Origin: CAIWXH01 sp964555675 | GTDB lineage: Bacteria > Chloroflexota > Chloroflexia > Chloroflexales > Chloroflexaceae | Direction of reading: 5' to 3' | DNA length: 32,963 nt | NCBI GenBank assembly: GCA_964555675.1 | Contig: CAZKTU010000052.1 | Coordinates: forward strand, 1 to 32,963 | Shown here: positions 24,471 to 31,263 of the stretch, one piece after another | Position numbering within the stretch: the first letter of the stretch is position 1 | Layout: the number at the start of each line of letters is the position of its first letter | The notes under the pieces: generated by a model | Told to the model about the DNA's origin: nothing | Seen by the model: only the letters and a program-made list of their open reading frames with translations | Database searches by the model: none | Position numbers and translations under genes: made by a program

Positions 24471-25181
24471 ATGGAGCGCTCAAACGGCCGTCAAGAGGAC
24501 GAGCTGCGTCCGATTGAGATCGTACCCGGCGCCGCGCCCTACGCCGAGGGCTCGGCTATGATCGTCTGCGGCAACACCCGCGTGCTCTGCGCGGCCAGCG
24601 TCGAGGAGCACGTGCCGGGCTGGCTGCGCGGGCAGGGCCGCGGCTGGGTCACCGCCGAGTACGCGCTGCTGCCGCGGGCGACCCACACCCGCACCCGCCG
24701 CGAGCGCGATGGGGCGGGCGGGCGAACCCAGGAGATCCAGCGGTTGATCGGGCGCTCGCTGCGGGCGGCGGTCGATCTGCGGGCCCTGGGCGAGCGAGTG
24801 ATCACGGTCGACTGCGATGTGCTGCAGGCCGACGGCGGCACGCGCACCGCCGCGATCACCGGCGGCTATGTCGCCCTGGCCCTGGCCTGCGCGCGCCTCG
24901 TCGAACAGGGCAAGCTCGAGCGCAGCCCCCTCGTCCGCGCCGTGGCCGCCGTCAGCGCGGGCATCGTCGGCGAGCGTATGCTGCTCGATCTCGACTATAA
25001 CGAAGATAGCGCCGCAGACATGGACTGCAACGTCGTTCTAACCGGCGAGGGGGCCATCGTCGAGGTTCAGGGCACCGCCGAGGGCGAGCCGGTGCCGCGC
25101 GAGCGTCTCGACGCCCTGCTCGACCTGGCGACCACAGGGGTGCGACGGCTCCTCGAGCTACAGCGCCAGGCTCTGAGCTAG
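24471..25181 (+). CDS. rph: Ribonuclease PH
   Basis: Phosphate-dependent 3'-to-5' exoribonuclease that trims tRNA 3' ends. 236 aa, normal length. Nearly all family blocks are intact: GNTRVLCAASVEEHVPGWLR (20 residues), RGWVTAEYALLPRATHTR (18), GRTQEIQRLIGRSLRAAVDL (20), the phosphate/metal site VDCDVLQADGGTRTA, and LDLDYNEDSAADMDCNVV. Start 24471 has GGGAG at ideal spacing and a clear promoter. It begins 86 bp after the AlkA-type gene. The next gene, a TPR protein, follows after 101 bp without an obvious terminator, so they may be co-transcribed. Confidence 0.96.
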   Translation: MERSNGRQEDELRPIEIVPGAAPYAEGSAMIVCGNTRVLCAASVEEHVPGWLRGQGRGWVTAEYALLPRATHTRTRRERDGAGGRTQEIQRLIGRSLRAAVDLRALGERVITVDCDVLQADGGTRTAAITGGYVALALACARLVEQGKLERSPLVRAVAAVSAGIVGERMLLDLDYNEDSAADMDCNVVLTGEGAIVEVQGTAEGEPVPRERLDALLDLATTGVRRLLELQRQALS

Positions 25182-25212
25182 CAGCAAAACCCAGCGACAG
25201 AGGCAGGGAGCT

Positions 25213-25236
25213 CTCCCGGTCTCCCGGTCTCCCCGT
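25213..25236 (+). repeat. Short tandem repeat, 8-bp unit x3
   Basis: CTCCCGGT twice followed by CTCCCCGT, in the gap between rph and the TPR gene. It also lies next to a small GGGAG/CTCCC hairpin. No known function. Confidence 0.55.
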
Positions 25237-25282
25237 CTCAGCCCGAGCGCAGCCCGGGCGGTCTACCCGGAAAGGACCGGCC

Positions 25283-26524
25283 ATGGTTGACGATCGCAAA
25301 CGAGCCGACGGGCTGCGCCACCTCCAGCGCGGTCTCGCCCTGGAGCGCGCCAACCGCACCGAAGAGGCGGTCGCCGAGTACCGCCTGGCCATCGAGAGCA
25401 ACCCGCACCTGCGCGAGGCCCACAACGCCCTCGGCTTCTACTACCAGCGCAGCGGGCTGCTCGCCAAGGCGGCGGACGCCTTTCGCACCGTGGCCAGCCT
25501 CGACGGCGACTTCCTGGCCTATTTCAACCTCGGCTATGTCCTGGTCGAGCTCGACCGCCTCGAAGAGGCCGTGGCCGCCTTCGGCCGCTGCCTCGCCCTG
25601 GCCCCCGACGACGCGGCCACCCACTTCGAGCTCAGCCTGATCTACCTGACCCGCGGCGAGCACACCCAGGCCCTGAGCCACCTGCAGTTGCCCCTGCGCA
25701 GCTACCCCGAGGACTGGGAGGTGCATAATCTTCTCGGCCGCTGTCTGCTGGGGCTGCGCCGCTACGACGAGGCCGTGGCCGCCCTCGGTCGCTCGCTGCT
25801 GCTGGCGACCACGCCTTTCGCCCAGGCCGAGGTGATCGACAATATCAACACCGTCGAGCGCCACCGCGAGTTTCGCCACCTGAATACGGTCAAAGACCAG
25901 CTCTACGCCCAGGACGGCGTGATCTACCTCGGCTCGGCCTCCGATGATGGCCTGCAGGTGGCCGAGACCCGCGACTACCACTTCACCTACCCCGACATCG
26001 CCACGACCTTGCAGCGCCTGATCGCCCTGTCCGCCAGCGCGGGCTGGCGCTTCAGCGCCATTGTCGCCGCCGACACCCTGTCCCGCCCCCTCGCCGAGGC
26101 CCTGGCCATCCTGCTCGAGACGCCCCTGCGCACCGCCGAGGAGCTTGGCGAGACCGACCGGGTCTTGCTGGTCTTCGCCGTCGCTCGCGAGGCCGAGTTG
26201 CTGCTGCTGACCGTCGAGCGGCTGCCCTGCCCCGCGACCGCCTTCTGCCTCGGCCTCAACTGGATGCGCCACAGCAAGATCATGCCCGACCTGGTCGGCC
26301 TGGCAGCCAGCGGCGTCTGCAGCGTCCCCTGGGAGGGCGAACTGCGCCGTATGCGCGCCGACGGGGCGCCGACCTCGGCCGTGATGGACTGTATCGCCGC
26401 CGCCGCCCGGGCCATCGTCGCCGCCGTCCGCGAGACGCCCATCGACCCCAACCTGCCGCGCCAGGTGCGCTACTACACCCGCACCCACCGCCGGGTCAAT
26501 GTGATCGGGCGCGATACGAATTAG
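25283..26524 (+). CDS. TPR protein with unrecognised C-terminal domain
   Basis: 413 aa; start with GGAAAGGA upstream. Residues about 8-185 form five or so tetratricopeptide units (NRTEEAVAEYRLAIESNPHL, KAADAFRTVASLDGDFLAYF, LEEAVAAFGRCLALAPDDAA, RYDEAVAALGRSLLLATTP), usually a protein-protein scaffold. From about 200 to the end is a domain I do not recognise: it begins DGVIYLGSASDDGLQ, has alternating hydrophobic strands and helices (GWRFSAIVAADTLSRPLAEA, VLLVFAVAREAELLLLTVER) and conserved-looking PATAFCLGLNWMRHSKIMPD. No TM or signal, so cytosolic. The strand/helix alternation suggests an alpha/beta fold, possibly enzymatic. It is followed by a strong terminator. Confidence 0.8.
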   Translation: MVDDRKRADGLRHLQRGLALERANRTEEAVAEYRLAIESNPHLREAHNALGFYYQRSGLLAKAADAFRTVASLDGDFLAYFNLGYVLVELDRLEEAVAAFGRCLALAPDDAATHFELSLIYLTRGEHTQALSHLQLPLRSYPEDWEVHNLLGRCLLGLRRYDEAVAALGRSLLLATTPFAQAEVIDNINTVERHREFRHLNTVKDQLYAQDGVIYLGSASDDGLQVAETRDYHFTYPDIATTLQRLIALSASAGWRFSAIVAADTLSRPLAEALAILLETPLRTAEELGETDRVLLVFAVAREAELLLLTVERLPCPATAFCLGLNWMRHSKIMPDLVGLAASGVCSVPWEGELRRMRADGAPTSAVMDCIAAAARAIVAAVRETPIDPNLPRQVRYYTRTHRRVNVIGRDTN

Positions 26525-26543
26525 CCGAGCTGTTCGGGCATGG

Positions 26544-26584
26544 GAGGGCCGGGAGGGCCTGGTGGCCCTCCCGGCCCTCTGTTT
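26544..26584 (+). terminator. Strong intrinsic terminator after the TPR gene
   Basis: Perfect 16-bp inverted repeat (26544-26559 with 26564-26579), loop TGGT, then TGTTT. The arms contain GGGAGGG twice, like the repeats near 3800 and 20530. Its T-tract overlaps the -35 box of uvsE. Confidence 0.88.
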
Positions 26585-26611
26585 GCGGCCCAACCCGATC
26601 TCGTGTATAAT
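26583..26611 (+). promoter_or_regulatory. Sigma70-type promoter of uvsE
   Basis: TTGCGG (26583-26588), 17-bp spacer, TATAAT (26606-26611). Predicted start near 26618, leader of about 23 nt with a GGGGTGGGG ribosome region. Confidence 0.75.
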
Positions 26612-26626
26612 CTACACGTATACACG
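26602..26626. promoter_or_regulatory. Candidate operator over the uvsE promoter
   Basis: CGTGTATA (26602-26609), 9 bp, TATACACG (26619-26626): a perfect 8-bp inverted repeat covering the -10 box and the start of transcription. The same stretch also reads as two direct TACACGTA units (26613-26628). Position predicts repression. Confidence 0.6.
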
Positions 26627-26640
26627 TAGCGGGGTGGGGC

Positions 26641-27576
26641 ATGATCAGGCTGGGCTTTGCGGTGCGGGCTGTGGGCAGGCCGGGGCTGGCGGGCGGGCCG
26701 GGGGCGGGGCGCCAGCCCCACCTGAGTGTGGGGCTCGCCCGGCTGGGCGACATGCTGGGCTACCTGGCCCAGATCGGGGTGCGCTACTACCGGGCGCCCC
26801 TGTTCCTCCAGGGGCCCGAGGGGCCGCCCCAGCTCGCCGAGTGCGCCGAGCAGCTCGCGGCGATGGCCGCCCGCCTCGCCGCGGGGGGCGTGCGGGTCAC
26901 CGTCCACCTCCCGCTCGGCCTCTCGCTGGCAGCCCCCGCCGAGGCCCAAGCCCAGGCGGCCATCGCCGCCGTCGAGGCCACGGCCGCCCTGCTGGCGGCC
27001 CTGGACGCGCGGCGCCCCCCCGGCCCCGCCGAAGGCATCATGGTCGGCCACCTGGGCGCCCCGGCCGACGACCGCGAGGCCGCGGCCCGCTTCGTCGCGC
27101 GCTACAGGGCCCTTTCGGCGCAGGCGCGCAGGCGCCTGGCCCTCGAGCACGAGGGCGCCGGCGCAGGGCTGGGGGCGCTGCTGGCCCTGCACCAGGGCTG
27201 CGGCGTCCCGATCGTCTTCGACGCCCTGCATTGGGAGCAGTACAACCCCGAGGCTCTCCCCCTCGACCTGGCCCTCGGCCTGGCCCTCGCCACCTGGCCG
27301 CCCGGGGTGCGCCCCGAGGCCCACCTGAGCAGCCACCGCAGCGAGGCCCACCTCATGCCCGGGCGGGCGGGCGAGCCGGCGCGCATCCTGGCGCCCCGGC
27401 CCGGCCAGCACGCCGACTTCATCGCCGCGGGCGACCTCGAGCGCCTGCTGCACGCAGCCCGCGGCCTGCCGCCCTTCGACCTGATGCTCGAGGCCAAGGC
27501 CGGCGAGTTGGCCCTAGCGCGGCTGCGGGCCGAGATCGGGCGCCGCGCCCCGGCCCTGGCCGCCCGCCTGGGCTGA
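26641..27576 (+). CDS. uvsE: UV damage endonuclease
   Basis: Nicks DNA 5' of UV photoproducts and some other lesions, starting the alternative excision repair pathway. 311 aa, a TIM-barrel metal enzyme. N-terminus MIRLGFAVRAVGRPGL and NPHLSV-like QPHLSVGLARL fit the family. Metal-ligand candidates appear in the expected order: His in TVHLP, His in MVGHLGA, Glu in LALEHEG, Asp and His in VFDALHWEQYNP, His in EAHLSSHR, His in GQHADFI, and Glu in DLMLEAKA. The second metal-site stretch LEHEGA differs from the more usual LENDD. It has its own promoter and operator-like palindrome just after a terminator, so expression is probably independent of the TPR gene. Cyclophilin follows after 73 bp with a separate -10. 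Confidence 0.9.
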   Translation: MIRLGFAVRAVGRPGLAGGPGAGRQPHLSVGLARLGDMLGYLAQIGVRYYRAPLFLQGPEGPPQLAECAEQLAAMAARLAAGGVRVTVHLPLGLSLAAPAEAQAQAAIAAVEATAALLAALDARRPPGPAEGIMVGHLGAPADDREAAARFVARYRALSAQARRRLALEHEGAGAGLGALLALHQGCGVPIVFDALHWEQYNPEALPLDLALGLALATWPPGVRPEAHLSSHRSEAHLMPGRAGEPARILAPRPGQHADFIAAGDLERLLHAARGLPPFDLMLEAKAGELALARLRAEIGRRAPALAARLG

Positions 27577-27582
27577 TCTGTG

Positions 27583-27588
27583 TATAAT
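27583..27588 (+). promoter_or_regulatory. -10 box of the cyclophilin gene
   Basis: TATAAT preceded by TGTG; no clear -35 at 16-18 bp. Predicted start near 27595, leader of about 55 nt that contains the 20-bp palindrome below. Confidence 0.5.
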
Positions 27589-27599
27589 GTGGGCAGGTA

Positions 27600-27619
27600 G
27601 GGCGCAGCATGCTGCGCCC
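27600..27619. promoter_or_regulatory. Perfect 20-bp palindrome in the cyclophilin leader
   Basis: GGGCGCAGCATGCTGCGCCC is fully self-complementary, at about +6 to +25 of the predicted transcript. It can act as an operator in DNA or as an 8-bp stem with a CATG loop near the mRNA 5' end. Confidence 0.7.
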
Positions 27620-27649
27620 CGATCTGTGCAACCAACGGAGTCGCATCCC

Positions 27650-28411
27650 ATGAGCCAGTCACGCCCCAAAGGCAAGCCGACCGCGCCGCCGAGCAGCCCC
27701 CTGCCCGGCATCCTCTCAGCCGTCGTGGTGCTGCTCGTCCTCGGCCTGATCGCCGGCCTGCTGTTCAGCCGCGCCGGCAGCCAGAGCGCCGCCGCCCCCA
27801 CCGCCGCGCCCGCCGCGACCGCGCCCATCCTCGAGGCGCCGCCCACCAGCGCCCCGGCCGCCGCGCCCGCGGGCACGCTGCCCACGGCCACCACCTATAC
27901 CTATAGCGCGGCGCCGCCCATGACGATCGACACGGCCAGGCAGTACACCGCCACCATCGTCACGCCCCGCGGCGACATCGTCGTCGAGCTGCTGCCCGAT
28001 ATCGCGCCCCAGACGGTGAACAACTTTGTCTACCTGGCGCGCCAGAACTTCTATAATGGGCTCACCTGGCACCGTGTGCTGCCCGGCTTCATGGCCCAGG
28101 GCGGCGACCCCCGCGGCGACGGCACCGGCGACCCGGGCTACAGCATCCCCGCCGAGTTCACCGACCAGGTCCTCTTCGACCAGCCCGGCATGGTGGCCAT
28201 GGCCCGCTCGTCCGACCCCGACAGCGCCGGCTCGCAGTTCTTCATCACCACGGCCCCGGCGCCCCACCTGAACAGCCAGTACACCATCTTCGGGCGCGTC
28301 GTCCAGGGCCAAGAGATTGTCGACAGCATCCCCCTGCGCGACCCCCAGAACCCCGCCGACCTGGGCACCCCCGGCGAGAGCATCCTGGGCGTGACGATCA
28401 GCGAGCAGTAG
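27650..28411 (+). CDS. Membrane-anchored cyclophilin-type peptidylprolyl isomerase
   Basis: Catalyses cis-trans isomerisation of prolyl bonds, here probably outside the membrane. 253 aa. Start ATG 27650 has CGGAG 9 nt upstream. Residues about 20-42 form one TM helix (signal anchor, preceded by basic residues), then a 55-residue Ala/Pro/Thr linker, then the cyclophilin domain (about 95-250): PQTVNNFVYLARQNFYNG, WHRVLPGFMAQGGDPRGDGT (20 residues, with catalytic Arg), GMVAMARSSDPDSAGSQFFI (20), HLNSQYTIFGRVVQG. The Phe usually before His-Arg is Trp, as in some bacterial forms. It probably assists folding of exported proteins. Convergent with the MutL-like gene. Confidence 0.93.
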   Translation: MSQSRPKGKPTAPPSSPLPGILSAVVVLLVLGLIAGLLFSRAGSQSAAAPTAAPAATAPILEAPPTSAPAAAPAGTLPTATTYTYSAAPPMTIDTARQYTATIVTPRGDIVVELLPDIAPQTVNNFVYLARQNFYNGLTWHRVLPGFMAQGGDPRGDGTGDPGYSIPAEFTDQVLFDQPGMVAMARSSDPDSAGSQFFITTAPAPHLNSQYTIFGRVVQGQEIVDSIPLRDPQNPADLGTPGESILGVTISEQ

Positions 28412-28416
28412 CGAAA

Positions 28417-28454
28417 AGCGGGGTTCGGGGTGGCGCGCCCCCCCGAACCCCGCT
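28417..28454 (-). terminator. Terminator of the MutL-like operon
   Basis: 14-bp perfect inverted repeat (28417-28430 with 28441-28454), 10-nt loop that can pair a little further. On the minus strand it is followed by TTTT, as for an intrinsic terminator. On the plus strand there is no T-run, but the hairpin may also protect the cyclophilin 3' end. Confidence 0.8.
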
Positions 28455-28470
28455 GACTGGCCCTGCGCCC

Positions 28471-30585
28471 CTACTTCTTCCGCCCGAACAGCCCCTTGCG
28501 CTTCGGCGCCTCGACCGACTGCCGCAAGGCGTCGAGGTCGGAATCGATGGCCGCAGCGGGCTGCTGCGCCTCGAGGGTCTTCAGCTCGTCGAGCGAGATG
28601 CGCTTGCCGGGCGCCGGCGGCGCGTCGCGGGGCTCCGAGATGGGCCGCACGGCCGCCTCAGTCGCGCCGGCGGCCACCGGGGCCGCCTCTTCCGCCAGGG
28701 CCCGCGCCGTCGGCTCGAAGCTCGAGCGCTGCCCATAGACCGAGGCGGCCGGCTCGGTGATCGCGCCGGCGTACGGGCTCTGTTCGCGCTCGACGCCCAG
28801 GGCCACCAGCCAGCGCCAGAGCTGGGCCCGACGCTCGCGCGGCTCCTCGTGCAGGCGCAGCGGGCGCCCACGGGCGTCGATCACCACCCCCAGCTCGCTG
28901 CCCGCCACGTCGCCGCCGTCAGACTCGACAGCCTCGCCCGGGGCCGCGACCCCCACCCGCACCCCGCCGGCGGGGCGCACCTTCAGGTGGCCGTAGCGGC
29001 CGGTCGGTAGGGCGAGGCGTAGCAACTCGCCGTGGCGCACGCTCACCCGCTCGGCCTTGCCGCCGACGATGCTCAACTCCACCTCGGCCGCGGCCTCGCC
29101 GGGGCGGCCGTCGCCGAGCAGGGTCACCACCGAGGCCAGGGGCACATTGCGCAGCAGGTCGCGGTCGACCACCGTGACGGCCGCGTCGGGGTCGAGGCCC
29201 GCGAGGGCGCCGCCGGTCACCAGCAGCCCCAGGGTGTCGAGGTACACGTCGATGATCGGGTGGCCGTGCTCGCCCGTGGGCTCGAGGGCGTCGAGCAGCG
29301 TCAGCAGGGCCAGGCCCAGCTGCGGCGCGTGGGCCAGGACGCCGCCGCCGGCCAGCAGCCAGTCGTAATCGCCCACCGCGGCCTCGTCGCTCAGGGCGGC
29401 GTAGGCGGCCCGCAGAGCCTCGCGGGCCAGGGCGTGCTCGATGTAGATGTCCTCGCGGCTGGCGGGCAGGCACTGGGGGCGCAGGGCCTTATTGAGCAGG
29501 CGCTCGGTCAGGGCGGCCTCGTCGATCGGGAAGGGCAGCCAGCGCATCAGGGCCGCGGCGCCCGGCTCGACCAGCAGCGAGGTCAGCCCATAGCCGGTGC
29601 CCGTCGTGCCCAGGACGGCCGGGTGAAAGCGCCCCGGGGCCGCGTAGAAGGCCGCGCTCGCGCTGGCCCCCGCGTCTACCGCGAGCACGCGCCGGCCGGT
29701 CCGCTCGGCCAGAAAGCGCGTCATCAGGCCCTCGACCTCGCAGACGGTGCGAACGGGGGCGCGGCTCATGCGCCGCAGGTTGCCGATGCCGGGCAGGCGC
29801 GGCAGGATCTGCCGCTCGTAGAGTCGCCCGAGCTCGAGGCGGGTCGGGTCGAGGTTGGCCCGGTCGAGGGCCGGGCGCAGATTCTCGACCACCGAGATCT
29901 CGGCCCGGTCCGACAGGGCCTCGACCACTCGCTCGCGGGCGTCGCTATTGCCGGCGTAGATCACCGGGCGCGCCGTCACCTCCTGGCGCTGCTGGCCGCT
30001 GGCGTCGACCCCGCTGCTGAGCGCGGTGAGGCCGACAATATGGGCCAAGCGGTTGACCGCGTCGACCGCCCCGTGCTCGAGGCCGCCCGCAATCAGCACG
30101 CTGTCGGGGCGCAGGCTGAGCAGCGTCTCGACCTGCCGCTCGATCCACGAGCGCTCGGCGGGGCCGAGATTCGGCTGGCCGGCCGCGTCGTCGAGGGTGA
30201 CCACCTGCAGCGGGGAGGTATAGGTGGCGCGGCTGGCGTGCATGGCGCTGCGGGCCGAGATATCGCCCGCGATCGCCGTGATCACCAGCGTCATGGTGCC
30301 GGCGGCGCTGGTCGCGACCACCACCTGGTTGACCCCGTCGCGCTCGCTGCTCTGGGGCATAATCAGCTGGCCGTCGCGCAGCAGCTGGCGGCCCGTCATC
30401 TCCGAGATTGCCGCCGCGGCCTCGAGGATGGCATACAGCGCGTTGCCGTAGGGCGCCTCGACGCTGGTGCTGGTCTCGGCGTGGCCCACCATGCGGCTCT
30501 CGCCCTCGACCTGGTCGACCAGCGTCACCCGGGTGACCAGGCTGCCGACCTCAGCCACCAGCACTGCGCCAAGCTTGTCTGCCAT
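28471..30585 (-). CDS. MutL/GlmL-like ASKHA-fold protein (glutamate mutase L family)
   Basis: 704 aa, member of the 'glutamate mutase L' family (MutL, PF13941 type), actin/Hsp70-like fold. Clostridial MutL, encoded between the mutase subunits, is only about 460 aa. Family features: phosphate-1 segment LVAEVGSLVTRVTLVD (9-24), then EAPYGNALYAILEA; phosphate-2 segment VLAVDAGASASAAFY (300-314); the adenosine-side LLAGGGVLAHAP near 425. The usual Asp of phosphate-1 is Glu12. After about 560 there is a beta-rich region, a Pro/Ala-rich linker, a helical segment (KRISLDELKTLEAQQ) and a basic tail, KRKGLFGRKK. No mutase subunit is in the window. It starts 15 bp after the six-TM gene and ends the operon. 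The original annotation name may mislead: a role outside glutamate metabolism is plausible. Confidence 0.85.
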   Translation of the reverse strand: MADKLGAVLVAEVGSLVTRVTLVDQVEGESRMVGHAETSTSVEAPYGNALYAILEAAAAISEMTGRQLLRDGQLIMPQSSERDGVNQVVVATSAAGTMTLVITAIAGDISARSAMHASRATYTSPLQVVTLDDAAGQPNLGPAERSWIERQVETLLSLRPDSVLIAGGLEHGAVDAVNRLAHIVGLTALSSGVDASGQQRQEVTARPVIYAGNSDARERVVEALSDRAEISVVENLRPALDRANLDPTRLELGRLYERQILPRLPGIGNLRRMSRAPVRTVCEVEGLMTRFLAERTGRRVLAVDAGASASAAFYAAPGRFHPAVLGTTGTGYGLTSLLVEPGAAALMRWLPFPIDEAALTERLLNKALRPQCLPASREDIYIEHALAREALRAAYAALSDEAAVGDYDWLLAGGGVLAHAPQLGLALLTLLDALEPTGEHGHPIIDVYLDTLGLLVTGGALAGLDPDAAVTVVDRDLLRNVPLASVVTLLGDGRPGEAAAEVELSIVGGKAERVSVRHGELLRLALPTGRYGHLKVRPAGGVRVGVAAPGEAVESDGGDVAGSELGVVIDARGRPLRLHEEPRERRAQLWRWLVALGVEREQSPYAGAITEPAASVYGQRSSFEPTARALAEEAAPVAAGATEAAVRPISEPRDAPPAPGKRISLDELKTLEAQQPAAAIDSDLDALRQSVEAPKRKGLFGRKK

Positions 30586-30600
30586 AATCCTTATCTCGCT

Positions 30601-31263
30601 TCAGCCGAGGGGCGCGCGCAGCCAGTTGACGATAAACTCGAGCCGCGTATTGAGCGCCGTGAGGTAGGTCAGCAGGCCGCCGGCGAAGAAGAAGCCGAAG
30701 GCCACCACCAGCAGCCAGCGACCGATGCGGGCCCCGAGGGCCACCACCCGCCCCCCGGCCGTATCGCGCGGCACCGTGAAGTAGAAGTAGCAGAGGGTCA
30801 GCACGACCCCCAGCACCAGCAGCACCGCGCCCACCGCCTGGAGCGGGTCGCCGCCCACCGGGCGGGCCGTATCGAGGATCTGGGGGAGCAGCGTGCCGAT
30901 CAGGGCCCCGCCCACCGCCAGGGCCGTGCCGACCCCGAAGAGCAGCGCCAGAGGGATGTTGGCCAGCCACGAGATCGCCTGACGCCCGGTGAGCCGCGTC
31001 AGCAGCAGCAGCCCCAGCAGCCAGGGTGCCAGCCTCACGCCCAGGCCCACCGGATCGCCGGGCCCGGCGAGCGCGCCGAGGGCCGCCGGACGCAGCACCT
31101 GATGATAGACAACCACAAAGGCGTAGCCCAGGGAGACCCCGACGAAGAGGTACTGGGCGACCCTGTAGGCCGGGTTATCGCCGAATAGACGGCTGAAGAC
31201 CAGCAGGGTCAGCAGCACCGCCACGAATCCGCCGATCAGGCCGGTCAGTGCATCGCCGCTCAA
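30601..31263 (-). CDS. Six-TM membrane protein, unknown function
   Basis: 220 aa. The start is TTG at 31263-31261, overlapping the upstream TGA (TTGA), with GGAGGTG upstream; no in-frame ATG is available near the N-terminus, and the long open frame further upstream is shadow. Hydrophobic helices at about 6-25, 35-55, 78-92, 102-125, 142-162 and 180-203. Short loops, no enzyme motif, no charged residues inside helices apart from an Arg/Lys pattern at the ends. It may hold its partner proteins at the membrane. Tight linkage (overlap before, 15 bp after) to the WL-repeat protein and the MutL-like protein suggests one complex. Not recognised as any named family. Confidence 0.72.
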   Translation of the reverse strand: MSGDALTGLIGGFVAVLLTLLVFSRLFGDNPAYRVAQYLFVGVSLGYAFVVVYHQVLRPAALGALAGPGDPVGLGVRLAPWLLGLLLLTRLTGRQAISWLANIPLALLFGVGTALAVGGALIGTLLPQILDTARPVGGDPLQAVGAVLLVLGVVLTLCYFYFTVPRDTAGGRVVALGARIGRWLLVVAFGFFFAGGLLTYLTALNTRLEFIVNWLRAPLG

